Shown piece after piece: positions 50,001-58,095 of a stretch of DNA of 64,000 nucleotides; the first letter of the stretch is position 1, and each line of letters begins with the position of its first letter. The stretch lies in assembly GCF_001659605.2 (NCBI RefSeq), contig NC_035161.2:25715691-25779690 (forward strand). Reading direction: 5' to 3'. This DNA is from Manihot esculenta. Lineage: Eukaryota; Streptophyta; Magnoliopsida; Malpighiales; Euphorbiaceae. The position numbers were made by a program, and so were the translations under genes. The notes below the pieces were generated by a model. That model searched no databases, had not been told where the DNA came from, and was given only the letters and a program-made list of their open reading frames with translations.

Positions 50001-50150
50001 CTTGTATATATAAGCTAAAGGGTCCTTAAATTCGTCTTCACTAGGATAATAAACTGGTGCTGGAGGCACATGCAATGACCCAGATGATGATACACTCAAG
50101 TTTTGCACCAAAACCCCTTTCTCCACAGCTCTAGGCCTCCCCTTCCCCAT
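12515..50150 (-). CDS. JMJ17: KDM5/JARID1-type histone H3K4 demethylase, JMJ17 ortholog (33 coding exons)
   Basis: Nuclear Fe(II)/2-oxoglutarate dioxygenase of the KDM5 group, expected to remove methyl groups from histone H3 Lys4. Coding exons on the minus strand: 48808-50150, 47557-47614, 47275-47397, 46972-47029, 46724-46863, 38344-38502, 38165-38251, 37075-37257, 36141-36293, 35877-36062, 35711-35776, 35493-35588, 34582-34668, 34383-34499, 34084-34291, 33907-33971, 19942-20000, 19714-19845, 19465-19624, 19051-19386, 17763-17945, 17620-17681, 16583-16661, 15915-16064, 15683-15816, 15067-15172, 14891-14964, 14303-14447, 13964-14113, 13469-13564, 13287-13382, 12992-13191, 12515-12749. All have GT/AG borders and the phases sum to 1841 codons plus TAA. 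Domains: JmjN ~31-73, ARID ~101-191, PHD 251-295, JmjC ~393-560 with iron ligands H434, E436 and H522, C5HC2 finger from ~631, PLU-1 ~715-1050, PHD ~1456-1499, C-terminal PHD 1707-1747. The start is the ATG at 50150 (MGKGRPRA). Most exon ends were set by hand against the family pattern. Confidence 0.94.
15234..15404 (+). repeat. Short LTR-like repeat of the TCCCACATCGG type, intron 25
   Basis: Begins CGTTGAATGCCACATCGCTT and ends GGCCCAAGTTTAATA, with internal CTTATAAGGACC and TTGAGCTAGCTTTTG words. The same pattern is seen at 28624-28731 (a complete TG...CA copy) and at 35248-35335. It lies between the two exons that encode PHD2. Confidence 0.5.
16440..16508. repeat. Compound microsatellite (AC)n(AG)n in intron 23
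   Basis: CACACACAC runs from about 16463 are followed by CATAGAGAGAGAGAG to about 16504, preceded by GTATGTAC repeats. Intronic and non-coding. Confidence 0.8.
17946..19050 (-). other. Intron 20 of the JMJ17-like gene
   Basis: 1105 bp with donor GAG|GTCAGA at 19050/19049 and acceptor ATAG before 17945. I see no transposon ends or gene inside. Short frames at 18052-18693 and 18827-19049 have no recognisable family. Confidence 0.6.
20690..23787 (-). pseudogene. Copia pol of element A (PR-INT-RT-RNase H), with internal deletion
   Basis: In transcription order: aspartic protease [12 protein letters not shown] (about 23450), GAG-pre-integrase WHxxxGH-like [15 protein letters not shown] (about 23050), integrase core with [15 protein letters not shown] and LQSDNAKE (22700-22920), [16 protein letters not shown] continuation (22570), and [22 protein letters not shown] (21850). 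[11 protein letters not shown] lies near 21500 and RNase [19 protein letters not shown] near 21010. RT jumps from KLASVRQ straight to [15 protein letters not shown] near 21600, missing the segment that B still has. A TAA replaces a Gln codon near 21925, and frame breaks occur near 22670 and 21430. The leader holds no gag. Confidence 0.85.
23636..23760. repeat. Short tandem repeat around GAACAGTACC in the leader of element A
   Basis: The words GAACAGTA, TGTGAACAGTATCGATGAAC and GAACAGTACC recur about every 15-30 bases across this stretch of the element A leader. It lies upstream of the protease frame on the minus strand, so a spurious Tyr/Cys/His-rich N-terminal extension is read through it. 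Confidence 0.65.
24400..28338 (-). pseudogene. Degenerate Copia gag-pol of element B
   Basis: Read on the minus strand, a UBN2/gag-like stretch with [15 protein letters not shown] lies at about 28000-28190. A zinc knuckle [14 protein letters not shown] lies near 27450-27500, protease remains near 27190-27270, integrase pieces at 26086-26774 ([26 protein letters not shown]), and reverse transcriptase at 24706-25802 ([17 protein letters not shown], then LHQLD-like and [11 protein letters not shown]). Frameshifts and stops interrupt every domain. Unlike element A, it keeps the gag zinc knuckle and the central part of RT. Confidence 0.8.
28624..28731 (+). repeat. Complete short LTR-like unit with its own primer site inside element C
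   Basis: A 108-bp TG...CA unit (TGTTGAATCCCACATCGGTT ... CCAAATTTAACA) followed directly by TGGTATCAGAGC at 28732-28743, a perfect initiator-Met primer site. It sits 80 bp inside the 5' LTR of element C, which has its own primer site at 28544. Relatives lie at 15234-15404 and 35248-35335. Confidence 0.7.
29134..32371 (+). pseudogene. Copia pol of element C
   Basis: From the ATG at 29134: protease [17 protein letters not shown]-pre-integrase [18 protein letters not shown], integrase HSDVWGP then a frame break at about 29868, [10 protein letters not shown], a stop near 30076, [19 protein letters not shown], and a stop near 30656. RT follows from [15 protein letters not shown] (30920) through [24 protein letters not shown] and [11 protein letters not shown] (31440), then RNase [17 protein letters not shown] (31930) and [13 protein letters not shown] (32190). 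At least four frame breaks or stops make it inactive. Confidence 0.88.
33156..33906 (-). other. Original intron 16 sequence between element B and exon 16
   Basis: Includes the AGTAA duplication at its left edge. The rest is AT-rich intron without recognisable features up to the donor of exon 16. Confidence 0.6.
33907..38502 (-). CDS. JMJ17: JMJ17-like exons 6-16: C5HC2 zinc finger and first part of PLU-1 region
   Basis: Exon 6 (38344-38502) carries the basic linker after JmjC. Exons 7-8 (38165-38251, 37075-37257) hold the C5HC2 finger ([20 protein letters not shown], then HWEHICEC). Exons 9-16 are leucine-rich, helical PLU-1-like sequence with the pattern expected of KDM5 proteins. Exon 11 could use either of two nearby AGs; only the distal one (exon start 35776) keeps the frame open. 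Exon 16 (65 bp) ends at the edge of the transposon-filled intron 16. Confidence 0.9.
35248..35335 (+). repeat. Truncated TCCCACATCGG-type LTR-like repeat, intron 12
   Basis: TGTTAAAAATCCCACATTGA, then CCCCTTATAAAAACTTGGGC and AATCCTCCCCATTTGA, matches the start and middle of the units at 15234 and 28624. The right end has been lost. Confidence 0.5.
37484..37566. repeat. Short tandem repeat (about three units) in intron 7
   Basis: The words ATGGGGCTTTCTACATTC / ATGGGGTTTCTACATTCC repeat three times with AGAAGTA-type spacers, just before the longer tandem duplication at 37578. Confidence 0.7.
37578..37755. repeat. Tandem duplication with 89-bp period in intron 7
   Basis: Two near-identical copies start CACTTTCTGAGCAATC at 37578 and 37667 and run to TTTCATCTACA. 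No functional motif was recognised; it is intronic. Confidence 0.9.
38822..39896. mobile_element. hAT-type non-autonomous element in intron 5
   Basis: The left end CATTGTTGTTAAAGCTGGAC and the reverse complement of the right end CAATGTTTTGAAACTGGGCC are imperfect inverted repeats of the CAxTGTT kind. The flanks TCAAAAAC (38814-38821) and TCAAAAGC (39897-39904) form an 8-bp target duplication with one mismatch, the hAT size. Subterminal GGACCGGCCGGTTGAAC words are typical of such MITEs. A second repeat is nested inside. Confidence 0.7.
39090..39455. repeat. Nested MITE with TTAGTCCCTCAG-type ends inside the hAT element
   Basis: TTAGTTGGTCCCTCAGTTTT near 39102 is matched by the reverse complement of the right part, CTTAGTCCCTCAGTTTTGAA. 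Degenerate GGGACTAANTAGTAA words recur at about 39227, 39294, 39400 and 39430. The boundaries are approximate. Confidence 0.5.
40287..41280. repeat. GGGTGAGCATTTGG-type element, left part, next to the chromovirus
   Basis: Starts GGGTGAGCATTTGGTCGGTG and is rich in AACCGAACC/CGGTTCGGTT words in both orientations. The likely right end is the TACCAAATGCTCTCCCG stretch at 46259-46275 on the far side of the Gypsy element, whose reverse complement reads CGGGAGAGCATTTGGTAGG. If so, the chromovirus landed inside this element. The Arg/Lys-rich frame at 40970-41182 is not recognisable and probably spurious. Confidence 0.45.
41322..45510 (+). pseudogene. Gypsy gag-pol of the chromovirus, with C-terminal chromodomain
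   Basis: Gag from [12 protein letters not shown] through [20 protein letters not shown]. The zinc knuckle near 42130 is damaged ([16 protein letters not shown], second Cys replaced). The protease has [11 protein letters not shown], with Arg where the active site needs Gly. RT is near 42945-43250 ([14 protein letters not shown], [21 protein letters not shown]), RNase H ends VADALSRRD, integrase core [14 protein letters not shown] and [15 protein letters not shown] is at 44445-44630, and the tail [13 protein letters not shown] is near 45240. Chromodomain remains LWVHWQ ... ANASWEP ... [10 protein letters not shown] lie at about 45320-45510. Many stops and frameshifts; inactive. Confidence 0.85.
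43985..44202. repeat. Tandem duplication with 109-bp period inside the chromovirus pol
   Basis: The segment TCTCAACACTGTGGCTGATG... covering the RNase H end (ADALSRRD) occurs twice, at 43985 and 44094, with scattered differences. It is specific to this copy's decay. Confidence 0.85.
45979..46723. other. Intron 5 sequence between chromovirus and exon 5
   Basis: 46080-46275 is GGTTTGGTTATT-rich and probably the right part of the GGGTGAGCATTTGG-type element. The rest to the exon 5 donor is ordinary intron. Confidence 0.5.
46724..47614 (-). CDS. JMJ17: JMJ17-like exons 2-5: remainder of the JmjC catalytic core
   Basis: Four short exons complete the JmjC fold: 47557-47614 ([11 protein letters not shown]), 47275-47397 ([20 protein letters not shown]), 46972-47029 ([20 protein letters not shown], with the third iron ligand His in YHGGF) and 46724-46863 ([19 protein letters not shown]). 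The exon 5 donor is AAGTTT|GTAAGT. Reading through it would add about ten codons before a stop, so failure to splice intron 5 would make a protein ending right after the catalytic domain. Confidence 0.95.
47615..48807 (-). other. Intron 1 of the JMJ17-like gene
   Basis: 1193 bp, donor ACTG|GTATGT and acceptor TTCTCAG. AT-rich, with no transposon ends recognised. The short frame at 48410-48631 shows no family. Confidence 0.6.
48808..50150 (-). CDS. JMJ17: JMJ17-like exon 1: JmjN, ARID, PHD1 and start of JmjC
   Basis: A long first coding exon of 447 codons plus 2 nt. The JmjN core [19 protein letters not shown] is followed by the ARID DNA-binding domain (from [10 protein letters not shown] through [11 protein letters not shown]). 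A basic linker with SKRRRK could serve as a nuclear signal. PHD1 has C251, C254, C266, C269, H274, C277, C292 and C295. The JmjC iron-binding HxE is in [17 protein letters not shown]. The donor ACTG|GTATGT splits the last Trp codon. In-frame GTG and ATG codons stand at the start; the ATG at 50150 gives the family's MGKGRP N-terminus. Confidence 0.95.
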
Positions 50151-50400
50151 TTCCACTACTCACATATTAAATCTACGCATCCATAAATGAAAATAAAAAA
50201 CACAGGAAACTTAACAACCATAAAATTTAAGAGCCCCAAACAATGAAACACTTGTATATTCTAGGGTTTCAAGCGTACCTTGAAAAAACAATAGAGAGAG
50301 AGAGAAAAGGTCTGGTTGCTTTGTGTGCTCTCTTTGTTTATAGAGTAATGGATAGAGAGTGAGTTTCGTGGAAAATTTGTTTACAACTTACAAACCAAGT
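50151..50400 (-). promoter_or_regulatory. JMJ17-like 5' leader with UTR intron and TATA-like box
   Basis: On the minus strand a TATAAAC lies at 50336-50342 and is followed by a GA/CT-rich leader (50291-50304). A donor TTCAAG|GTACGC at 50279/50278 and an AG just before the ATG suggest a short intron in the 5' UTR. The transcription start would lie near 50305. This is inferred from sequence signals only. Confidence 0.4.
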
Positions 50401-52260
50401 GAAGTGTGTAAGGCGTTATATTTCTAGGTCTAAAAGTCCAAATATTTACCAAAATGACAAGGATGAATTATTATTAAGTCCCTGAATTTTTACAAAATTT
50501 ATTTTAAAATAATTACATTAAAATCTAACTGTATTTTATAAAATTTAAATTTTTAATTTTTATATCAAATAAAAAAAATTAAATAATATAAATATTTAAA
50601 ATAACAGAACCAAATAATAACTATAACTAAAATTTTATAAATTATATAGGGTAAATAATTTAAAATAGTTACTAATTTTTTTTAATAAAAAGACTAAAAT
50701 GTTAAATTTTATAAAAACTGAAGACTTAATACTAATTTACCAAAATGATAAAGCCAATTTCTTCATTTTCTATTAAATTTTTTGCCTTTTGGACGGATGG
50801 TTCGCCGTTTGTGTGTTTCATTAGCCTATTGAGTCCTTTTCCCCTGTACATCAGGGCGAGGACTTTGGAGATGACTTCACTCGCTTAACATGTTTGCATC
50901 TCACGTGCCATCCGATTGGGTTATTTGGAAATAAACCACGACTTGTTCAGGTTCGGACGGTAAATCCAACTGAAATCGATACAAATTAAACCTAAAGTTG
51001 AACGTTCAAATGGTTTCAATTCACAAATCAAATTACTCATTTCTTTTTTACCAACTCACTGAGTTGTATTTAACGAGATAAAGATACAAATAAATTATTT
51101 GAAAAATTAACTTAAAATACAAACTTTAATGAGATTCATAATTTAAAAAATCAAATTAAATTAAATAAATAGACTTAACCAAATTCGATAAAAAATAAAA
51201 TTAAATTCAACAAACAGACTAGACCAAAATCAAGTTAGAAGATAAAAGATAACGGTAGAAATCACATTTCAAATTAACAAAATAGTCATTCACAGACATA
51301 AATCACTTTTCAAACTAACAAATTATCTATCGATCAGCGGTTATTAATATTTAAAAGAATAAATCAATACAAATCTGAACTAACAATAATAAAAAACTAA
51401 TACAAATATGAACTAACAACAATAAAAAAATATTACAGAGGTTGTATATATACCGGATCGACGATAGCGGTCATAGGTTATCATATAATCAAAAGGTCAA
51501 TTTAAAAATGACAATTTGATTTTTTTTTAATCAAATTAAAATCAATCCACTTTTTGATTCAAAAGCAATTTTAATTTTTTTAATGCTTTTAATTTGATTT
51601 TGAAACATTTACCGTCGAGTAGACGGTTAAATTTATATTTAAAAAAAAAATAATATTATTTACGTGTAAAAAGATAATGAATTTAAATTTAATTATTTGA
51701 TAATTAATTTTTAAGTAAAATTTTTATTAAATGATGTATCTTAAAAATTTAAATCAAATTAAAAATCAAACCAGTCTACTTATTCAATTTAATTGGTTTA
51801 GAATATATTTCAGTTTTAATTCAAGAAAGCCCATAAATTATATCTTTTAACATAAGATTTCAATTTAATACAATAATCAAAATCAAATGAACATTTTTAT
51901 TTTAAATTTAATCGGACTAATTTATAGTTTAAATTAGATCATGGTTAGACGTACCGTTAGTTTAACTTTAAATATTAGTTTGCATGATTAAAAAAGGAAG
52001 AAGAAAAAAAAGGATGCATTACACATTCAACCAAACAACATTAAATAATCAATTTCAATATATTTATAAAATTTGTTACAATAAAATTATTTTCATTAAT
52101 GATGCAAAAATTAAAGGTAAGAATTTATGAAAAGCTAAAGCATGAGGAGTTTAATTAACCATGCAGGAATAGTAATACTATGAGATCTAGAGAAAATAGA
52201 GTTTATAATGGTTGGGTAAACTTGATCTGAGCTCCTCTCCTTTTATTTCTTTTTTTTGTC
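50401..52260. other. AT-rich intergenic sequence upstream of the JMJ17-like gene
   Basis: Long AT-rich stretch. Words such as GGTTCGGACGGTAAATC (50950) and, in reverse complement, AAACTAACGGTACGTCTAAC (51950) may be decayed MITE ends, but no boundary can be fixed. No gene. Confidence 0.45.
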
Positions 52261-52264
52261 TACT

Positions 52265-52610
52265 AGTGATGTCTAACGGCCTTGCTACTATTGGGTCACC
52301 CGTTTCTGTCATATAGATACGTACATACAAAAATGTCAGACGTTTGTTCCATGCTAAATGGCCATTTAATTCCTCCCTGCCACATGTGTAGACAGATATG
52401 CTGGATGGTTGGACCGGTTATCCTTTCTCTTACTAGGCCTCAGAACCGAGCTTGGCGTGGGAGACTGAGGCCCTAGGGAGGCCCAACCTCAAGGCTGGAT
52501 GGTTTAGGCCGGCTCATTGAGGGGGCTTTTTGATCCATGGATCAGAGTTGTCATCATGGGCCTGACCTTATATCGGGGTAGTGAAACTCTGCGCTCTGCG
52601 GTCATCAAAT
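52265..52610. repeat. GC-richer LTR-like remnant
   Basis: An isolated 350-bp block of balanced composition (TAACGGCCTTGCTACTATTG ... GCGGTCATCAAATAG) in AT-rich surroundings. Its end resembles in style the 9360-9450 stretch (GTCATCAAATA), which belongs to a retroelement remnant. Probably an LTR fragment; no ends or target duplication found. Confidence 0.35.
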
Positions 52611-53044
52611 AGAAACTTAAAATTCGGATTTTAGACATGACGAAAAAATAATTAAGCAATCTCCTTATTTTATGGAAAATATCTTTGGTGACATTTGAAG
52701 TATTAAAATTTGTTAACATAAAATAATTTTCTGGTGGAAAAATTAAGTTACTTTTAAAGAAAAATATTTTTTTAAAGAAAATAAGTTTATATTATTATAA
52801 TGTAAAAAATAAAAGTGAATAATAATTTTAAAATAATTTAAAAAAAAATAAAAATTATAAAACACATAAATTACTAAAAATAAACTAATATTAGCAATGA
52901 ATTAAATTAAATATTCTGTCATAAAATATTAAATTACAATGAATATTTTTAACAGTTCAATTATTTCACTTCTCTACTCATTTTTCACATACTAGTTTTA
53001 ATCCATATACGTTTGAATGTTTTATACTCATAAATTTATATATT
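52611..53044. other. AT-rich intergenic sequence
   Basis: Nothing recognisable. Confidence 0.5.
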
Positions 53045-53062
53045 TATATATTATAAATTTAA

Positions 53063-53154
53063 GCACTCCGAGATTTAGCCTGGTGGAAAGTGTATCCTTA
53101 TAGCCTTGTGAGGTTAAAGATTCGACTCCCCCAACCCCTATTTGAAAAAAAATA
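53063..53154 (+). mobile_element. tRNA-derived SINE, copy 2
   Basis: The body starts GCACTCCGAGATTTAGCCTG, with A-box-like TTAGCCTGGTGGAAAGTG and B-box-like AAGATTCGACTCCC, ending in a short A run. It is flanked by an 18-bp direct repeat TATATATTATAAATTTAA (53045-53062 and 53155-53172). It matches the copy at 7281-7379 in order and strand. The B box has one change (GATTCGA for GGTTCGA). Confidence 0.75.
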
Positions 53155-53172
53155 TATATATTATAAATTTAA

Positions 53173-54323
53173 ATTATAATAAAAAATAAAATTTAAATAT
53201 AAACAATAAATTTTTTGAAAATAATTTTTTAATAAATATTCTTTTTAGAAAATAAATTACTTTGCAAATAGATTATTTTTATTTTAATAGTTTTTCCAAT
53301 CAACCCATGGAAAGAATTTAGAGTTGAATTGCGGTTCTTTAAATAGTCGACTCGAATAAGAAAATTATATCATTCAAATAATTTAAAATTTTATTATTTA
53401 ATTAGTAAATTTTTGAAATTATAAATTTTAAAGTTTTAAGTTTTTTATCTCTAAAATTACATTTTCTAAGATTTTTTCATAAAAAAATATAATTTTAAGA
53501 ATGTTAAATTTTCATTATTAATTATATTTAGAAAATAACTTAATGTTATTATTATTTTTTATTTTTATCAGAATCTCAGCAACAACAATTTACTTTGATC
53601 CTATCCTAATTCAAACTATATCCATTTTTTTTTTTTGAATTTATTTCGTAAATTTACTATTTAACTCTTAAAAAGGAACTCTGTTGGATATATTAGTCAT
53701 AATTAATTAGTAATTAATTAATTAGTATAAAAGGATAACTGCAAAAATTTAGAAAAAATATAATTTTTTTAGTTAACTCTAAAATTTTTTATATAAACTA
53801 TAGTAGTTAGACTATTCTATTTTCTAAAAAGATATTTATTTATAATATTTTTTAAAGAAAAGAAACTTGATTGACAATGGCCTAACCACTAACAACTTTG
53901 GTAATTTGCTAATGCTTTATTAGACATGATTATGGTTTAAAATAAAGAAGACACCAAAAAGAAAAGAGAAAGAGACAATGATAGGTGATTGCAGTGTTTT
54001 ATATCACAATAATTGTTTTATATTATTTAATTAATATCCTTTATTTCAAGTTTTTTTTTTCTGATCAAACTAAGTGTTTTATATTATTTAATTAATATCC
54101 TTTATTTAATTAATATGCTTTATTAGACATGCTTGTTTTCATTTGCAATAGTTTATTTGATTGTTATTTATTATTCCTTTGTTCATGAAATTTTATTCCA
54201 TAATAACTATTAATAGTGGTAAACGTACTCCTCTCTTTGAGGAGTTAGTTGTTGCAATTTGTATTTAAAAGTTATTGTTCAATAAATTATCTGGTTTTAT
54301 TCAATTCTTTGTGAGTTTCTTTA
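53173..54323. other. AT-rich sequence including the probable 5' LTR of Copia element D
   Basis: The last few hundred bases before 54324 should be the LTR of element D, since a primer site follows. The LTR start could not be placed; one candidate is TGTTGGATATATTAGTCATA at about 53683. A direct repeat of about 34 bp (TGTTTTATATTATTTAATTA...) occurs at about 54016 and 54074. Confidence 0.45.
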
Positions 54324-54389
54324 TGGTATCAGAACATACCTAATAATACTCTAACGAGTTCAATCCACCTTCTTGTTTAATCACGCAAA

Positions 54390-55110
54390 TATAATGTATT
54401 CTAATTCAAAAACAAACCCAATCATTCTCAATGCCAACAAAACTACCAAAAACACCACAATCATCAAATTCAATCTAACCTCATAATTTTGCAACATGGA
54501 AAGCTCAATTCTCAATGTTAATACATGCTTATGACCTTTTTGGTCATCTAGATGACAATCGACCAATTTTATTTACCACACATAATGATGATAATTCCAC
54601 ATATAACTTTCACCTCTGGTTCCATTAGGACCAGCTTATCCAAAAGGCACTTTATGGCATCAGTTGATCCCACAATCATTTCCACAGTTGCTGCTGCACA
54701 AACGGGAAAACAAGCATGTGATTCTCTATATATTGCCTACATCTTTGTGATCAACTTGCTCGCCTCACAAAGGATTCCAGTCTGGTTACAAAATATTTAT
54801 AAAGTACTCTATTTTGGATGAACTTGCCACTGCTGGAGCACTAATTTCCACATCGGAGCTGGTAGTTAAAATTCTCAGTGGCCTTGGCCTTGAATTTCGT
54901 GAAACTTTCTACAACTATAAGAGCATGAGACATCACCATCTCCTATGAAGAACTCTATGACAAGTTGCTTCATCATGAGCTGTTCCTTCGCCATGAGAAA
55001 TCCAAGTCCAAACTCATCCCTATTACAGTTGCTATTACTACAAAAAAAATTACAGACCTCCTAACAATAATTATCGTCAAAACACGAACAACCCAAATAA
55101 TTCCACCAAC
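54390..55110 (+). pseudogene. Copia gag, 5' part, of element D
   Basis: Frames give NFATWKAQFSMLIHAYDLFG followed by HLDDN, the usual UBN2-type Copia gag opening. Degenerate helical gag sequence follows (for example ILSGLGLEFRE-like near 54870). Several stops and frame changes. Confidence 0.65.
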
Positions 55111-57442
55111 TGTAATACCCGGCTAGACTCCAGTATCGGAATTCCTACCGTCCGATGGAATCTCGGGCGTCGGAGACCTCTAGAAGGGTAAAACTATATT
55201 TTCATAAAATGTTTTAATGTGTTTTATGGTTTTAAGCAAGATGGAAATGATTTTTGCATGAAAACAACCTTGGAGGAAAACACAGGTTCGGCCGCCGAAC
55301 ATGCATGCATTTTGGGTGTGCCTTAGGCCCCCAAAGGCATAAGTGAGGGAAGTCCAGGTTCGGCCGCTGAACCTCAAGTTCGACCGCCGAACCTCAAGTT
55401 CGACCGCCGAACATGGCATGCATGCGGAGGCACATTCGGCCCCCGAACGTGGCCTGGCCAGCCACTATAAAAGGGTCCCTTAGTCGAAAACGGGCGAGCT
55501 TTTCTCCCCATTGTCGGCCAAGGTGAGCTCTCCGCCGTCCCTCACCAATCTTTGAGTTCTTCCTTCAGATCTTTCAATATTTTCATGAGTTTTTGCTTTG
55601 TTTTGAAGATTTTCAAGTTTTGAGCAAGTTTGGAGCTTGGAGGTTCAAGGAACTCTCTTTCTCCCATTTTTCGAGCTAGGGTCGTTCTCCTCTCGATCTT
55701 CAAGAGGTAAGGGCCGATCTTGAGCTTATGGCATATTTTATGTAAGTTTTAAGTAGACCTATGGGGTAGAATGCATATTTAGCTCATGATTAGGTTTATG
55801 GGTTTTATATGTGTTTATGAATAATGTGAGTTGTTTGATGTTTTATAGTTGGGGTTTTGATGGTTGGAAGACCCTAGGAGCTTGTATGCTTGTATGTGTT
55901 GTTTGGGAATGTTGTAGAATAGGTATATGCATGTTTGAAAAGTTTGAGAGGAAAATGTGCATGAGGAACCAAGTTTCTGCCCTTTGGCAGAAACCAGGTT
56001 CGGCAGCCGAAGGACTTTCGGCTGCCGAAGGACTTTCAGCTGCCGAACCTGCTTGGGAGGCCAGCCTTTCGGCTGCCGAAGCCTGCCCCCGAAAAGAGAC
56101 TTTTGTCTCTGGAGGGCACTTTCGGCCGCCAAAAGTGCCGCCGAACATGCATGAGTTTCGCCTCTGTCTGGGAGTTTCGGGCGCCGAAGGTGCCGCCGAA
56201 CCTGCCTAACTTTCGGCTCTGGAGGGATTTTCGGCCGTCGAACCTGCCGCCGAAAGTGCCCTGTCCAGCCTTCCTTTGTATGCTTTTCTATGATTGTTTC
56301 ATGATGTTGTAGGGGGTTTTTGGGGAGTAGTTTAGAGTTATATTTGGTCCCACATTTGAGTCCACCTGTGTAGGTTCGGACCCGAGGAACCGAGGACCCC
56401 AACAGTGAGTCAGCTGCTCCAGTGTCTAGTCAGAGCTATTCAGAGGTGAGTGGAATAACTCATTACGTTTTAAAGTAAATAATGGACATATTAGCATGAT
56501 TCACGCATCATGAATGCCATGAGATGTACTAGGTTGTTTGCATTAGAATTCACGAATATGTTGCATTGCATACTTTATTGTTGATTGATGTGGATGAACG
56601 TTGGATGATCCATAGCCCTCGATCTATGATGTGACGATGTGATATGTACGATACGGAATGTAAGACCAGTGGGACCCATTCTACGTTCGCTAGCACTATG
56701 TAAGAGGAAGACCAGGACCCATTCTACGTTCTGGCACAGTTGGACTGTTGTGTTATGCTATGTTATGTAAGGGAAAGACCAGGACCCATTCTACGTTCTG
56801 GCACAGTTGGACTATGTAGAGGGCTATTGGTGACAAATTCATCCTTGATGTGATTAGCTGTGATGTGATGCATTCCATGTTATCATATGTTTTAAATGTT
56901 TTATTATTCTGCTCACTGGGCTCTAGTAGCTCACCCTTCTCCCAAATTCCCCAGGTTTGCAGATACAAGGTAGACCAGGAGGTCAGCAAGAGTATTGAAG
57001 TCTTGTCACTTGTAATAGATAGTGTGGACATGATAAATGTATTTGATGTTATGTAAAAGTACAGTTTAGACATGTGATGTAATAAGGCTTATGGATGATA
57101 GAGGTGTGCTTGACCATAGAATGTTGTTATCCCTTTAATACATGATCTTAGATGTTTTATGATGTTTATGTAAACCAACTCAGCATATGTTGTATCGCAC
57201 TTGGGGCATTGTTGAGATCCCACAGAGGGGTCAAAGCTTATGATTATGTTTATGTATAGTGCATGCACAGGTTGAGTTTGGTGTATAAATGAAAGAAAAG
57301 TTTTAATTTTTATGTATGTTGTTGATCATGTAAGGGATTAAACAGGTTTACAGGTTGCATGTCAGGCTTGCTACGGGTCTCGGCGGCCTTAAGCCGACCT
57401 GGATCCTAGCGCCGGTAGCGGTCCGATTTTCGGGTCGTTACA
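55111..57442 (+). mobile_element. Solo LTR of a Gypsy-type retrotransposon (2332 bp)
   Basis: Starts TGTAATACCCGGCTAGACTC and ends TTTTCGGGTCGTTACA, with a perfect 5-bp target duplication CCAAC (55106-55110 and 57443-57447). There is no internal coding region, primer site or second LTR, so it is a recombined solo LTR. It is more GC-rich than its surroundings, with an array of TTCGGCTGCCGAA/TTCGGCCGCCGAA palindromic words at 55280-55440 and 55990-56260 that leaves long stop-free frames on both strands. The orientation is inferred from the TG start and the trailing TTACA end. Confidence 0.9.
55990..56260. repeat. Array of palindromic TTCGGCNGCCGAA words in the solo LTR
   Basis: At least eight copies or half-copies of a GCCGAA/TTCGGC word occur here, with a second group at 55280-55440. 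They create the Ser-Ala-Ala-Glu-like and Arg-Arg-Pro-Lys-like repeats in spurious frames. Confidence 0.8.
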
Positions 57443-57447
57443 CCAAC

Positions 57448-58095
57448 AATAACTAACCATGGAGCTACAACAATCACAACAATCACTCATCTCAATAGTA
57501 GTCTCAAAACAATAATATTCCATGTTGCCAACTCTGCAACAAAACTAGCTATACTACTAATGTGTGCCGATCTCGATCCCACAACCATCTTGAAGCAAAG
57601 ACAAACTATATCTCAGGTTGTAGGCATATAGACCTTTGGGTTATAGACTCCGGTGCATCTTATCATATCACTATCAATCCACAAAATATGCAAGAGTACC
57701 ATGACAATCAAGATATCTTCATGGGTGATGGTAGTAAAATTCCTATGACTCACACTAGTTTATCTCAGGTATGTGCATCAAAATACTGTCTTTAAACAGT
57801 CTAATACATTATGTACTTCTACTATTAAATGTAACTTACTTTCTGTTTCTAAATTTTGTCAAGACAATTCAACATTTATTGAATTCTTTTCATTTTATTT
57901 TTTGGTGAAGGATTTGAAACCTCTTAGACTGTTGGTGTGGGGCTAGAGTAAAGATGGATCATATGAATGGCCAAAGACATTATATTCAAGCACACCAAAA
58001 GTTCATCACATATCTCTTCCTATCTCTATTGATACATAGCATCGACGTCTGTGTCATACATCACTAGGTATGAGTTAGGCTATTTCACTATTAAA
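57448..58095 (+). pseudogene. Copia gag zinc knuckle, protease and GAG-pre-integrase of element D
   Basis: CQLCNKTSYTTNVC (about 57530) is a damaged zinc knuckle. LWVIDSGASYHITINPQN (57636-57690) is the aspartic protease active site. HRRLCHTSLGMS (58040-58075) matches the GAG-pre-integrase WHxRLGH motif with Gly replaced by Cys. Stops and frame shifts separate them. Confidence 0.75.

Noticed and set aside
50151..50156. Start of the demethylase two codons upstream of the ATG
   Set aside because: That codon is GTG; the ATG at 50150 gives the family N-terminus and a normal start.
55815..56402. Frames of 132-195 codons on both strands of the solo LTR
   Set aside because: They arise from the stop-free palindromic TTCGGCNGCCGAA array. 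The residues are simple repeats and the block lies wholly in a non-coding LTR.
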